A DNA stretch of 64,000 nt from Persicaria tinctoria (lineage: Eukaryota; Streptophyta; Magnoliopsida; Caryophyllales; Polygonaceae): positions 36,978,467-37,042,466 of the forward strand of contig JBANSL010000004.1 of NCBI GenBank assembly GCA_037127255.1, in the 5' to 3' direction. The position numbers were made by a program, and so were the translations under genes. The notes beneath the pieces were generated by a model that was not told the origin of the DNA, did no database searches, and saw nothing but the letters and a program-made list of their open reading frames with translations. The first letter of the stretch is position 1. Each line of letters opens with the position of its first letter. Positions 1-11,704 of the stretch are shown here, one piece after another.

Positions 1-344
1 ATCGTCGGAAAATCAAGCGAAGAAGGTGCTGCAGTGCTTGTCGATCTCCTCGACATCGAGTTCTTCCTGTTGCCTCCAGGGTGATCTTCTCGACCACAAG
101 CTTGCTCGATGTGGTTTGTCGATGTCGAGGACTTACCTCCATGTCGACAAGATTGTAGCTTTTTTTTTTTTCATACCTGCAAGATTCGTTTGAAAAGAAA
201 TACCCACAATAGTATAATCCTAAGAACAATGTCCAAAACCTAAAGCAAACAAAACAACAATGTCCAAAAAGTCCCAAAATAAAAAAAACGTCTATTTACA
301 AGCTCCAGATTTTATAGTCGCTAGGCCGACTTTCTCCGTTAAGC
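1..344 (-). other. non-coding 3' internal tail of copy A
   Basis: This stretch follows the stop codon of the gag-protease-tail frame. Its part next to the stop matches the equivalent region of copies B and C (the short run describing the region that ends in GCGACTATAAAATCTAGAGC in those copies). The outer 170 bp carries several TCGA-N2-TCGA dyads. No gene is seen. Confidence 0.6.
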
Positions 345-1817
345 TCAAGGCGGCATCTTTAGAGCCCATGTAGCCTGGGCTTCAAACAAGACTCCATTTT
401 TATCTTTCAGTTGAATCCCTCCTGAATGGATCTTGTTCACCGTGAATGGTCCCATCTTCTTCTTATTGAATTTGTTAGGAAACCAATGATCCTTTGATTT
501 AGAGACATAGACCATATCTCCTACTTCGTATTCCTTTGGATCGTCATCGGAAATCCTGCATAAGCGCACATACCAAGGCAAACCTCTCCCATGTATAGAT
601 AAATCTTTAATTGAAATAGGAGAAGACAGATTCATACCTTGGCTTACCGTTGTGGATTCGGGAACCACTGGATCTTGTCGATCTCGAGTAAAGTTACTCG
701 ACATCGATGAGTTTGGCTTGTCTGTTGGTGGTGTGCTCGAAGACGGTGAAGTCGAGGAAGCCAGATGTTTCTCGACATCGATAAGAGTTGTCGACATCGA
801 GGAGTTTTCCTTGTCTGGTGGGATCAGTTTCGAGGAAGGAGGTGTCGAGGAAACCCGGATCTTGTCGACTTCGACAAGAGTTGTCGATGTCGAGGAGTTA
901 CTGTCTTCAGGTGGGTTTCTCGTCGAGGAAGGTGGTGTCTAGGAAGCCTCAATCTTGTCGCTATCGACAAGTGTTGTCGATGTCGAGTTGATCTCTGGTT
1001 TCAGTGGCTTGCTCGACGATGCTGGTGGAGGTTTCTGATCTTTGTCGATGTCGACTAAACTACTCGATCTCGAGGAGTTTTGGTCGACTATGACCCCATA
1101 CTTAGCTCCTGTCCAAGCATCCAAAAAATAGTTAGTCCAAATCGACGTACCTTGATTTGAATCTTCTGTTTCCTTTTTTAGGATGTCCATGATTTTCTCC
1201 ACCTGGGCCTCCATGTCCCTCTTTTCTATCTCCTCAGGGGTCATATTTCTGACCTTGGGTTCCCCGCAGGTGATGTAGCCGGCTGAGATAGATTTCACCT
1301 CTTCCATTGGACCTGTATGCCTTTCAGTTTTATTAAAAGAATACTCAATTACCTCATCGCTGATGTTGAAGGTGAGCACTCCTTTCCGTACGCTTATGTT
1401 GGCATCCACAGTCGCCAAGAATGGTCTCCCTAGAATAATTGGACAAGCAGGATCTTCTTGCATATCAACAATTAAGAAATCAGCAGGGACGAAGAATTTA
1501 CCTACTTGTACTGGTACATTTTCCACCATGCCTGTTGGAATGACCACCGTGTTGTTGGCCATATAAAGTCTTGCATCCACAGGCTCCAGGGCACCTATCT
1601 TAATCTTGGACCAAATTGTTAAAGGCATAATACTAACACTAGCTCCAAGATCACATAGGGCATTAATTTTGTATGGACCAAATCCAATAGTTATAGCAAA
1701 CTTACCTGGATCCGGCCTTTTCTCCAATATGTCCAGATGGCTGCACTCTTCTGTGATTTCCGCCATCGATCTCTTTTTGCTCAAAATCTCTTTTAGGAAC
1801 TTGACATAGGATGGCAT
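345..1817 (-). pseudogene. Athila-like protease, TCGA-coded linker and integrase-like tail (copy A)
   Basis: This is the downstream part of the gag-protease frame. It is in phase with the upstream gag ORF and separated from it only by a TAA at 1830-1832. The retropepsin active site reads CDLGAS about 50 residues in, with the flap region and the later motif IILGRPFLATV, as in Athila proteases. It is followed by a Ser/Pro-rich linker built of about 31-residue repeats (669-1075) and then a tail with the motif VGDMVYVSKSKDHWFPNKF. That tail resembles the C-terminal end of Gypsy integrases. A second in-frame stop, TAG at 939-941, falls inside the linker. The integrase catalytic core is absent. The tail's identity is my inference from pattern alone. 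Confidence 0.8.
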
Positions 1818-1829
1818 CTCATTAAGAGC

Positions 1830-3581
1830 TTATGTGAAGGGGATGGTGACGTTGAGCTTCTGAAGCATCTTGATGAAGCGCTGAAACTTTTTCTCCGCTG
1901 GGTCCTTTAGAGATTTCGTGGGGAAAGGTAGCTTCTTTTTCTGATTTGGAGCCAGAACAAACGTCGGAGGTGTTGCAGTCTTATCGACATCGACATGGGA
2001 CTTCTCGACATCGACAAGCTGTTCGTCGACATCGAGTTGCTGTTCGGCGCTGTCCTGCTGCTTTCCGACCTCTGGCTCGCGTAATTGATGTCCGCTCCTG
2101 AGCTTTACAGCAGCTACATGTCCAGTAGATTTACCTTTAGGATTAGGTTCAGAGGCTCTAGGGAGTGCGCCTGACTGTCTGGGGATTCCCGCTGCTAGCT
2201 GACCAATCTGTGTATCAACTGTTTTCCACCATGTATCAATTTCCCCAAGCCTAGAGTTGACACCTTGCATCTGAGTATAGACGGAGTTGAAAGATTGCCT
2301 AGTTTCTGAGTGGTTCCTCCGTATCTCCTCCAGGACTATCTGTATATCATCCTTTTTCTGGTCCCTTTCTGGATGTCCTGGAGCTCTGTAGGGCGGGGGA
2401 TTCCTAGGGACTCCTTGGTTCCATTGTGGTTGCTGAAACCTTTGGTCCCCCATGTAGCGATTGGGACCCCCTACGTAAGCTGCATCCTCATGGTGCTCTG
2501 CCAATCTGACTTGCTCTGTGTGTGGGCACTCAGGAGTGGTGTGCCTTTGCGATCCGCATTCTATGCAAGGCTGGTTGACAGAGAGATACTTTACTTGCTT
2601 GATGAGCTTCCTATTCTGGTCTCTGTAGTATTGCTCCCTGACATCTGGATCAATCTCCTTTGATGGCTCATAGAGGGGCATGGATGGTGCTGGCCTGGCG
2701 TATGGGTTTTCTTCATAAGTTGCAGTAGACCCATACTTGTTGTCGTAGGTAGTGAGCTTCTCCAGTACTCCCCATGCGTCACTTGGCGGCATTGTCAGAT
2801 ACTCGTAGCGAGTATAATTGTTGATTCTGTCCTTAGTGACTTGATCCAGAGAGTTGAAGAAGATCTCCTGAATGATGTAGGGTGGCTGTCCATGAGTAGG
2901 GCAAGATCGCAGCAGTTCCTTGTAGCGCTCCCATGCCCTTGCCAGCGGTTCCCCTTTCTGCTGTTTAAAGGCGGTGATTTTCTGGCGGAGATGTGCTGTT
3001 TTGGCAGGTGGGAAGAATTTGTTCAAAAACTCTTGCTCTACTTGGGCCCAGGTTGTGAGTGATTTTGCTTTCAGCCCTTCCAGCCATTTCAGTGCAGGTC
3101 CAGCGAGCGACCAACGGAAAGCTTTCATCTTGATATATTCCAGAGTTGTACCTTCTGCAAGAGTACGGCACATATCATGAAAGTTAGTAATATGTTCAAG
3201 AGGACACTCATTAAATCTGCCGTAAAAGGCATTATTTTTAAGCTCTATAAGAAATTGAGTGCGAATTTCAAAAGAGTTTTCAGGGATTAGAATCGCCGAT
3301 TCAGGCACGACGAGAGTTGGGTGCATGTAGTCCTCTGCCGTGGTGGGATACTGGGCAAGCTCAGCCCGTGCTTGTTCCCTTGCTGCTCTCTCAGCGGCGA
3401 TAGCAGCATCTTTAGCGTTGATAGCGGCATCCCTTGCGGCAAGTTCCCAGGTAAGCCTAGCGATCAGCTGTTCCTGTGTTTCAGCGGCCGCCATGATCCT
3501 TTTGAGTTTGGAGTGGATGTGTAGGTAGCACTCCGGTTCGTCTAAGCTGTCAAACTCAGGTGTTTGACCAGAACGACGCAT
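1830..3581 (-). CDS. Athila-like gag polyprotein (copy A)
   Basis: This 583-residue open frame encodes a retrotransposon gag. The N-terminus begins MRRSGQTPEFDSLDEPE and is followed by an Ala/Glu/Arg-rich predicted helical segment. The gag core has the motif WLEGLKAKSLTTWAQVEQEF and a second block around AWERYKELLRSCPTHG. A CCHC zinc knuckle, C-x2-C-x4-H-x4-C (CIECGSQRHTTPEC), lies at about residue 338. Near the C-terminus are VDVD/VEKS-type repeats encoded by TCGA-N2-TCGA motifs. The start is 60 nt downstream of the primer binding site. The frame ends at TAA where copies B and C have GAA, so the stop is secondary and originally gag ran on into protease. Gag should package element RNA in cytoplasmic particles. 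Confidence 0.85.
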   Translation of the reverse strand: MRRSGQTPEFDSLDEPECYLHIHSKLKRIMAAAETQEQLIARLTWELAARDAAINAKDAAIAAERAAREQARAELAQYPTTAEDYMHPTLVVPESAILIPENSFEIRTQFLIELKNNAFYGRFNECPLEHITNFHDMCRTLAEGTTLEYIKMKAFRWSLAGPALKWLEGLKAKSLTTWAQVEQEFLNKFFPPAKTAHLRQKITAFKQQKGEPLARAWERYKELLRSCPTHGQPPYIIQEIFFNSLDQVTKDRINNYTRYEYLTMPPSDAWGVLEKLTTYDNKYGSTATYEENPYARPAPSMPLYEPSKEIDPDVREQYYRDQNRKLIKQVKYLSVNQPCIECGSQRHTTPECPHTEQVRLAEHHEDAAYVGGPNRYMGDQRFQQPQWNQGVPRNPPPYRAPGHPERDQKKDDIQIVLEEIRRNHSETRQSFNSVYTQMQGVNSRLGEIDTWWKTVDTQIGQLAAGIPRQSGALPRASEPNPKGKSTGHVAAVKLRSGHQLREPEVGKQQDSAEQQLDVDEQLVDVEKSHVDVDKTATPPTFVLAPNQKKKLPFPTKSLKDPAEKKFQRFIKMLQKLNVTIPFT

Positions 3582-3643
3582 ACACCTGCAATCTAACTCA
3601 AAGAAACAGTGAGAACTGACTACCTAAGGCGCGATTGATTGCT

Positions 3644-3661
3644 TCCCCGGCAACGGCGCCA
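3644..3661 (-). other. primer binding site, tRNA-Asp (copy A)
   Basis: On the reverse strand this reads TGGCGCCGTTGCCGGGGA, complementary to the 3' end of plant tRNA-Asp including CCA. It lies three bases inside the end of the 5' LTR. A tRNA-Asp primer is typical of Athila elements. Confidence 0.9.
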
Positions 3662-3664
3662 ATT

Positions 3665-5533
3665 TGTTGTTGCAGGAGGATGGTCAAGTATGAAATAAAT
3701 GTAAAATAAAGTTCAGACTGACTTCCCTGTCTCAGCAAATAAATACAAGACTTCCTCCCGTTGTAGTAAGAGAAAAGTCAGGATCGAATCCACGAGGAAG
3801 CACGTCAGCAGTTCTCAGATAGCTATCAGATTCTCACAGACACAGCAGAAAAGCACAGAAACGAAGACAAAAGCAAGCAAACAAAAGCAAACGCAAACTA
3901 CTCGATAGAGACAGCAAGTAACTCGACCAAACAACTCGACCAAGCTTTGTCGACACAGAAGTCCTCGATATCGAGAAGAAGAACTCGACACAGAACACTG
4001 ATCGACAACACAGAAACAAGTAACTCGATCTCGTCAAAAGAACTCGATGTCGACAACCTCCTCGAAATCGATAAGTGACAGAAAACGTAAATTGCAAAGC
4101 TTTTCGAACACAGAAACAAACTTTAACGGAATGAACTCAATAAACTAAAGACTTCCAAGGCTAGGGTTTCAACACCACAACAGTAACCATGCAAAGTAAC
4201 ACATAAAGGCATAAAAGATCATGCTTTCCATCCAAATAACTTTCGTTATTAACAAATAGGGATATAGAGGCTCTCGCATAAACCCTAATTGTTACTAACC
4301 CTTTTCACATAATTAATCCAAGTTGCATTAAGATCACTTTCTCTTCAATAACACAAACAAGGATCACCTTCAACTCTCGCAAAAGAATCATGCTCATAGG
4401 GATAGAAGATGAATCGCATAAAAATCTGACCTTTATCGCATCGCCTCACATGGCCACCGTCGGGCTCACCCCAGCCCCAGAAGTAGGTGGACTACTCGCT
4501 CTTCATTGCAATAAAAGACATTGATGTAAAAGAAGAAACTTGCATAAAACTAAATTCAAAGCCTTTACAATCTTGGCAATCAACTTTCGCTGTAAGCCAA
4601 AACCTTAAAAACCTTAAAACTCCTAACTGTATCTCTGAATGGAACTAACTAATCCTCTCTGAATTTTGAATGATTAAAACTGAGCCCCATGGGCTTTATT
4701 TATAGTGATCTATTCCTTGTTAGCCAAGGATAGAATAACTATATCTATATCTAAAATTATATCTAATAACATAAAGATAAAACATGGAATTAAATAAACT
4801 AGATAGACTAGGATTATATCTAATGTGTTGGGTCTTCGATAGATCTTGATAGAATAGGATAGAATTCGTCGAATCTTGGCTTGCAAGCGATCTCCCGCTC
4901 GTACTTCTCCTCGAACTCGGCTTCTGGACTCCTCTACAATCTTCTCGACATGTCTCCTCGATATCGACAAAAGTTGTCGATGTCTAGAAGTTTCTTCGTC
5001 TGGTGCTCGTGCTCGACGTCTAGAACACATGTCGAGTTGATAACTCCTCGATGTCTAGAAGTTTCTTCGTCTGGTGCTCGTGCTCGACGTCTAGAACACA
5101 TGTCGAGTTGATAACTCCTCGATGTCGACAAATCTTGTCGATATCGATAACTTTCCTCAGCTCCCAGCTCTTTTCGTAAAACGCACTTTCCCGATGCCTC
5201 GGTTGTCGGATTGACGCATATGACCATGCGTTGGAAAGCTCTTTCCGAGGGCTATAACTCTCATGAAGACATCACAGCCTGATTCAGAATGATGAAAGCC
5301 GGAAATTGGCCTTCTCTCCAGCTGCACCATTCTTGGCTTCTCCATGACATTCCTTTAAGCTCCAAAATGCGTCCGATTTCTGTGAAATATAACAAAAGCT
5401 TGTGTAGACCTCCATATATTGCAAACAAGTGTAAACTACACAGATTCTATATTATTCTAACCCAAATGTATGCAATGTATGCAGAAATCGATATAAAAGT
5501 AAGTGTAAAACATGGCAAATTAGGCTCACAACA
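3665..5533 (-). repeat. 5' LTR of copy A (1,869 bp)
   Basis: In element orientation this LTR begins TGTTGTGAGC and ends with ACAACA, next to the primer binding site. The first 200 bp aligns by eye with the LTR starts of copies B and C. TCGA-N2-TCGA pairs occur at 3900-4080 and 4940-5150, with a directly repeated 65-bp block near 4990-5110. A TATA box lies at 4697-4704 and a strongly conserved leader block at 4440-4505. It is about 360 bp shorter than the LTR of copy B. Confidence 0.88.
4697..4704 (-). promoter_or_regulatory. TATA box in LTR of copy A
   Basis: The reverse strand reads TATAAATA directly before AAGCCC and GGGGCTCAG. The same TATAAATAAAGCC context recurs at the equivalent point of the LTRs of copies B and C, so this is the likely element promoter. 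Confidence 0.65.
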
Positions 5534-5536
5534 GCA

Positions 5537-8500
5537 CGTTCAAGCCCCCGCTTGCTGGTGTCATCGTTAGAAAAAATGAATGATAAGCATAACACATTCA
5601 TTCAAGATATTGGGTTTGGATTTTTGTTCAACTTGGATATTGTTACCCTACCACTCCATCTTTCGTATTGGTTAGTGGATCAGTTTGATGCTAACAAGTG
5701 TTGCTTGGTTCTGGCTAATGGAGGAGAACTTAAAATTGCAGAAATAGATGTGCATATCACAATGGGGTTCCCCATGGGAAAGATTTTAGTTGGAAGAAAA
5801 ACAGCTAAAGAGAATTTCAGTCTTGTGCAAGATTGGTGAAGCACTAGCACATTTGAGGTCCAGGATAATATAACAACAACGATGGAGATGGATAAATTGA
5901 TAGCTGACACTGACTGTGGTGATCAATTCCTTGTGAACTGTAAAGACTCGGATTTTTTTTAAATAATAAATTTTAACAAATAATATAAAATGGATTTAAG
6001 TAGGAAAAAAAAATTCGATCGTTTCAAGTAAAACTCGCCTTAAATTACTGAATCGAAATTGAACTTGTTAAATCAGATTTTAACACTCCTAAAACGGGTT
6101 TCGAATCTGAATGTCGGGTATAGTCTCCTTAGCTTTTATATCTTGGGACCACTTCTAAATTCCCTTTTCTTTAATTTTTCTTTTCCTTCCCCTCTCTCTT
6201 GCTGCTCCCTCGCTGGCCTCTCTTGTCTTCTTCCTCAGGCTCATCCAACAGCACACCCAAGACTTCCTTTCCTCTATGAGTTCATAATCTGCAAACCCTA
6301 GAAACATCCACCAATCTCATCCAAAAGAACTCTCCTCTTCGTCCTCCAGAAACAGCCACCAAAAACCCCCATCGGAGCCCTGATTTCGAAGCAAAAAAAA
6401 AGGCCAACAAACCACCACCGAGAACCACCTTCTCCTCTGTCTTGAAGCTCCGAGCATCTAGCACCCATTTACCAGCCAACAGCAGCAGGTCTTCGACGAC
6501 CAGGGCGAAGCCAGGGAAACCGAGCGCCGCCAGGGGCGTTAACGCCGGCCACGAGCCCTCGAAGCCGCGTTCACCTCCGATGTCCCTGTTCGCGAGTAAG
6601 GTCGATCACCCCTTCTTTTCTTCGTTTTTCAACCCAAGACCTCATAAAGGTCCATCTTTGCTCACTCGTCTTCCTCCCAGGCCACTCCCTCTCGGAAATC
6701 GGACTCCGACGACGCCAAATCGAACTCCGACGAAGTTTTTCGGTGAAATCTCGAGGACCATTTGGTGAGCACTTGCTTATCTCCCCTTTCCTGTTTGTTT
6801 TCCGGATTTGTTGGTGTCGGGATGGGGCATCGGAGAGGCTGAGGGTGGGCGGAGTGAAAACCAGGGCCCCGGCGAGAAGCGTTCGTTTCTCCTCTCTCTC
6901 CGTTTCGAACGGATTAAGCTGGGGAAGAAGGAGGCGGGTCGGTTCAGCATTTTCATTATTTTCTTGGTCTGGTTCACTAATCCTTTTTTCCGGTCTGGTT
7001 CAAGCCATTTATTTGAGGACCGGTTCACCTCCTTCAGCTTGAGTACTTTGGGTTTGGGCCAGATTTGGATCCGGGCTGGGCTTTCCCTTTGGGTCATTGG
7101 TCCGGGTTATGTTTTTGGACTCTTCCTTGTTAAATGGTGAATTGTTTTAAAGATGGCTTATATAATTGTTGTTTGACTAGATTATTGTTATTATTATTAT
7201 GTTATCATTATTATGAGATTTTATGATAAATACAAATTCTGGAATAATTTTATATGTATTATAAATTGCTTTAAAAGTAACATTATTGGAATATGTATTT
7301 TGTGATGTGTAAAAATGTGATTTTGAGATGATTATTGATATATAATTATGGTTTGTGAAAATAGAATTGTTTTGGTGATTTAATGTCAGAATTTATTTAT
7401 ATAATGATTTTGGAAATAAAGATGTCGGAATTAATTCTATAATATGATTTTGAGGTATTGGTTTTAAGGCTTAAATGTCTAATGTCGGGATTCCATCTTG
7501 GTTTGATGATGTTAGTTTTGAGAAGAAAGTTGTAAAACATGGTTGGCATGCTTTTATCAATGGTTTTGATTGGAAGAATAATTTTGGTTTATGTTGATCA
7601 AATCGGAAAGGTTTTGGAAAATGGTTTCGCTATTGGTTGGTTTTGAGCATGTTGAGGACGTGGAGACTGTGTGTATGAATGATGGATCGGTAGCTTATGA
7701 AAATGACTTGATGATAGGTGTGTACTGCTTTTGGATTGCTTTGGACTTGTATGTGGGCCCTTGCTTGCGTTATTTTGCTGTTCTGCATCTTCAGGTAAGT
7801 TCCCTAGGGGGCTTACTCAGGTTGGACATTCATGCGTGTTGTTGCATTTTATGTTAGGTGTTGCATATGCATAAAAGCATGCCATGTAGTATCCTGTTAG
7901 GTTGCACTAATTGAATGAGCATCTGCTTACTTTATGCGTTTGAAACAGAACGGCCGTTATCTGTGATAGTCCTAGAGTCTTTGCTAGGGTCATAGGGTAG
8001 CCCAGCCTCATCGGGTACCCTGAGTCAATCGAGTCATGAACTTCCTTATATTATGAGATGCCTGCGGGCTTTATTGTGGAGCGGGTTAGGCATGCGTGCC
8101 CCCCGATTATGATGGAATGCATTCACGAGCTGGCCAGTCTCCGCCCTATCGGAAGGGGGTGGAGGTAGGAGAGGGATATGCCATTTGGCATTGTCTTGGG
8201 CCCTTTACAGTATTTCTGCACATTATTATAACTAGGAGCATGCTAGTGTGTTTGACTTTCGTACTGCATTAGAGCATCTTTATTAGGTATAGCACATACT
8301 ATGTGGCCTCAGCGAGGACTGCCGGTCCCGCATGAGTGGCTCGATCTGACTCCTTTCCCCGTTCTCTTTTTTAAGGTATTTTCTGCAGATCTTGTTTGCT
8401 CCTTGCTTCTGTGACGGGAAACCCTTTGGCGAATCGAAGAACCTAGCTAATATTATAACTTGGTAAAATGTTAATCACTTGCTTATGATTTGGTTTGACC

Positions 8501-11265
8501 TAGCTTTGTCGTGGCATTTGTATCCTAGTTTTGCTTCCGCTTTACTTTCGGTTGAATTACATTTTGCGACACAGTCTTAGGACAGGTAAAGGGTACCCAA
8601 TGGCCCTTCGAGCTTTTTAGGGTTTGAAATCCCTCTTTCTACTAATCTTAAATGAGTCTGAAACCTCGACCTGTACCTGGATTGCGAGATCCTAACGAGG
8701 GGTTTTATCCCTCGAAACGTAACCCGGGAATCATAATCCTGGGCCGTTACATGAACTTTATTGTTATATTAGACTCTATATTGGTTGATGCTCTGGGAAA
8801 CGGGCATGCAAACCAGAGCTTAATATAAGTAGTTCCTGAATTGGGAGACAAGAAAGACCTAAATTGGTGTGGTCTGGTGTTGGAAAGTTTGGTTGATGCA
8901 AAGAAAAGTTGGGAAAGGAACAAGAATGGCCATTTCATTGGGCCTCTATTATTCTTGGTTGTAAGTGTTTTTTTAAACCTTTCCTCTGATGTTACCTTAA
9001 TTTCTTTACAATGTACGTAAAGTATTCTTCATCTCAGCATTCCCCCGCTCCATCATTATACTGATATATGTTTATCGCCTTGGTGTTGCAGTTGTTTTAA
9101 ATGGATAGGGTGAAACTATTCACAAGCACCGCACTCAGAAGAATGAGTCATTTTTTCCCAGTGTTTGTTGGCATGAATTATAAAATTTTGCGCAAACGAG
9201 AAACTGATGATATTAGTATCGGAAGCTTTGGCCTTGGCTTAGTCCAAGCTCGCCTAATTGTTCCTTCCCATTAAGACATACCGTCTACATCTTGTTCGCC
9301 CACTACTGCACAAAACGATGAAGGCACCAGTTACCCTACTAATCCAGGAAAACAACCACCCCCATTAGAGGTTTATATTAATTCTTTAAAATAATTCAAT
9401 CTAATATTGGTGCAATTTAGCATGTTCTGATATTTACTGGTTATTTTTATTCTTGTTTTTTTTGTGTTGTTATCTTCTAGAGTTGGATAAAGTTTTTTGC
9501 TTAAAAAACTTTTGTGCTTGCATCTGCTATATCTGATTTTATTGAGTGGTCTACAAATGTACCGCCTGAACTACAACATGATGACAAGGTGAAAAGAATT
9601 CTACAAAGGGCAAACTAGCTTCTAGGGATGGAAGATGTAACCCTTGAGCCTGCTACAGATGCTGCTGACAGGTCTTATATGAACGACTCTCCAAACACAC
9701 ATTTTACCGACTCCCAAGAAAAAATCTGGTCAGACCCTGCTTTCTTACATTGCATTACTCGTATTGAGATGGCATATCAGAATAAGCAAAAATTGAAATC
9801 AAACATCAAAGTAGATGGGGAATTTTCCTTTGATATATTTCTAAATGATCCTGCTTTTAAGAAAGATAATGGGACATCGGAGAACACTGGGGATGCAAAC
9901 AACGTTACGAATGAACCAAACCAAGCTCCTCCCGGCGGCCATGGTCATCCGCCAATACACCAGGATGTTCAAGCTAAAACTCCAGACGCATTATGCACAA
10001 CTTAAAATCCCCTACCCACTCAAATTGAAACTGATATTCCACCAGGGAACCATTTGGAAGGTAAGAGAAAATGCAAGTCTCCTGCTACATTGCCACCACG
10101 GAGATCCCCACGTGTCAACGCAGCTGATGTGAATGTTGCACAACAACTGAATGACACAAAGAGAGAAGAAGTTGCAAGGAGAGCACATAAACCTTCTGCA
10201 TCTTTGAGAAGCCCTTATTATTCACGGGTTCTTGATATTAACGATCCTATCTCTGAAATTGAGCGCACTGTTTCAGCCTATTTAGCAATGAAAACAACTC
10301 AAAGCACGTAAGTTCATTTTAATCTTAATTTACTTAGTGTATGTTCAGTTACAGATAAAAGATTATTTTTACTTAATCTAGCTTCATAAATGATTCTCTT
10401 TGCAGGGAAGTTTTATTTAAACACAAGTCTGTTGAAATTGTAAGGACAGACATGGGTACACTTGAAGATGAAACCCACTTGTCTAGTGTCATTATTGATG
10501 CATGGACAGCTGTCCTCAACAACAAGGAACAGTATAAAAGTGCTCAATCACCAGCAAGGCTATTTGTCAATATCAACAAATCCGTAATATCTTTACAAGT
10601 TCATCCTTCAATTACACTCCATTGTTTTGTCATTACTACGATGGGTCTGTTTTTTTTTTACTAATTTCTATTCTTGATCCAGTTTAATGTGGAGAGTGTA
10701 TCTTAGGGAGCTTGTGACGAATAGTTTAAGAGGTTTAACCTCCACCTTGATACTATATTGTCTTTGTCACCACACATTTCGTCGAGAGATGTAGACAAGG
10801 TAGTCCCTCGCAATCACCTTAATAAAGTTCTCAAAATACTAAATCCGAAATCAAAGTTAACAAGCTCAATCACTAATGTCTATCTGTTTTATATTATGTT
10901 GATTAGATTGTATTTGGGGTTCAACGAGAAGTGTTTTATGTCAAGGTTGTCTTCAACTTTAAAAACAAAGTTGTCCAGATCGTTGATATCACCCCATCTT
11001 GCACTTATGCAACTTGCAGCTTCGCATCACCCTTCGAATGTTTGGTAAGTTTTATTAATGATATCTACTATGGCTTTACTTGTATTAATTTCATTTAAAT
11101 ATCACCTCAGATTACAATTAAAATTACATGCTTTATAATTCAATCCATGCAGGAGGATATGCTGATTGCTTATCTAACAGACAAGGGGCTTAGAGCAAAG
11201 GCAGAAATAGTGCCAGCTGCACCAAGATCAAATGTCCCCATCGCATGGGTTGGAGAAGAGAAAGT
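5537..11265 (+). pseudogene. Ulp1-family (C48 peptidase-like) gene, truncated and disrupted
   Basis: This is the remnant of a multi-exon gene of the large plant Ulp1-like family, whose members resemble SUMO proteases and are often carried by transposons. Readable exons are 5537-5938 joined to 8757-8960, 9092-9370, 9481-10307 and 10406-10583. GT/AG borders and phase agree at most junctions; the donor at 9371 is weak. The N-terminal exon carries IQDIGFGFL and EIDVHITMGFPMG, typical of the segment before the peptidase. A later exon carries SSVIIDAWTAVLN, which usually precedes it. The first exon is split by a solo LTR. There are in-frame stops near 5837, 8826, 9098, 9241, 9505, 9616 and 10003. 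The catalytic His/Asp/Cys part is not recognisable before the junction with the LTR of copy C at 11266. The 5' end is lost at the copy A insertion. Confidence 0.7.
5939..8751. repeat. solo LTR, 2,813 bp, Tekay-like
   Basis: The element starts TGTAAAGACTCGG and ends GGGCCGTTACA, giving TGTAA...TTACA inverted ends, and is flanked by the direct repeat TGAAC (5934-5938 and 8752-8756). No primer binding site, gag or pol is present, so it is best read as a solo LTR left by recombination between two LTRs. The length, the start motif and the pyrimidine-rich leader-like tract at 6170-6480 suggest the Tekay/Del chromovirus group, but that is inference. Several ORFs of about 100 codons lie in it with no recognisable product. 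It interrupts an exon of the Ulp1-family pseudogene, and the reading frame continues across the empty site. Confidence 0.82.
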
Positions 11266-11621
11266 TGTCGAGATCGAGTTGGGGCTAGTCTAGATCGAGT
11301 TTCTGTTTTCAATTTCTGAGTTTCTGTTTCTGCTGAGTTTTGTCAATCTTGAGTAGCTTTTGTCGAGATCGAGCAGTGTCTGTCCTTGCTTTTATTTTCT
11401 TGCTTTTGTTTGTTATTTATGTCTTTCTATCTTTGTTTCTGTCTTCTGTTTTCTTTTCTGTGAGATTTACAGCTACCTGGGATACGCTGACATGCTTCCT
11501 CGTGGATCGATCCTGACTTTCTCTTACTACATTGCATGAAGTCTTGTAATTATTTGCGTGGGCCTAAATCTGGTTTGATCTATTTCATTATATTTCATAC
11601 TCGATTTCCTCCTTCACAAAA
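11266..11621 (+). repeat. truncated 5' LTR of copy C
   Basis: Only the last 356 bp remain. They match 29590-29950 of the 3' LTR closely, from the TCGAGATCGAG motif onward. The left break falls at a TCGA dyad. The terminal CAACA is altered to CAAAA. Confidence 0.8.
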
Positions 11622-11624
11622 AAT

Positions 11625-11642
11625 TGGCGTCGTTGCCGGGGA
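11625..11642 (+). other. primer binding site, tRNA-Asp (copy C)
   Basis: The sequence is TGGCGTCGTTGCCGGGGA, with one C-to-T change relative to copies A and B. The change would weaken pairing with tRNA-Asp at a CpG position. Confidence 0.85.
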
Positions 11643-11704
11643 AGCAATCATTAGCGCCTTAGGTAGTCAGTTCTCACTTTTCTCTTGAGTTACTTTGTAG
11701 GTAT

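Larger units (their letters stand above)
1..5533 (-). mobile_element. Athila-like non-autonomous LTR element, copy A (partial)
   Basis: This is a reverse-strand LTR retrotransposon whose 3' LTR lies outside the window. Reading right to left it has a 1,869-bp 5' LTR, a tRNA-Asp primer binding site, gag, an aspartic protease, a repetitive linker and a short integrase-C-terminal-like tail. There is no reverse transcriptase, RNase H or integrase core between protease and tail, so it must have depended on another element for movement. The gag and protease motifs and the tRNA-Asp site fit the Athila lineage of Ty3/Gypsy. The right end is marked by the LTR terminus ACAACA and is followed by GCACG (5534-5538), which should be the target-site duplication, but the other copy is not visible. 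It sits in the 5' part of a Ulp1-family pseudogene. Two further copies lie at 11266-29950 and 32197-41731. Confidence 0.88.

Noticed and set aside
652..1058. Plus-strand ORFs of 67-97 codons opposite the linker of copy A
   Set aside because: They are shadows of the TCGA dyad repeats, which stay open in several frames on both strands.
6442..7140. Three ORFs of about 100 codons near 6442-7140
   Set aside because: They lie inside the solo LTR, have no recognisable domain, and the pyrimidine- and GC-rich tract there explains the lack of stops.
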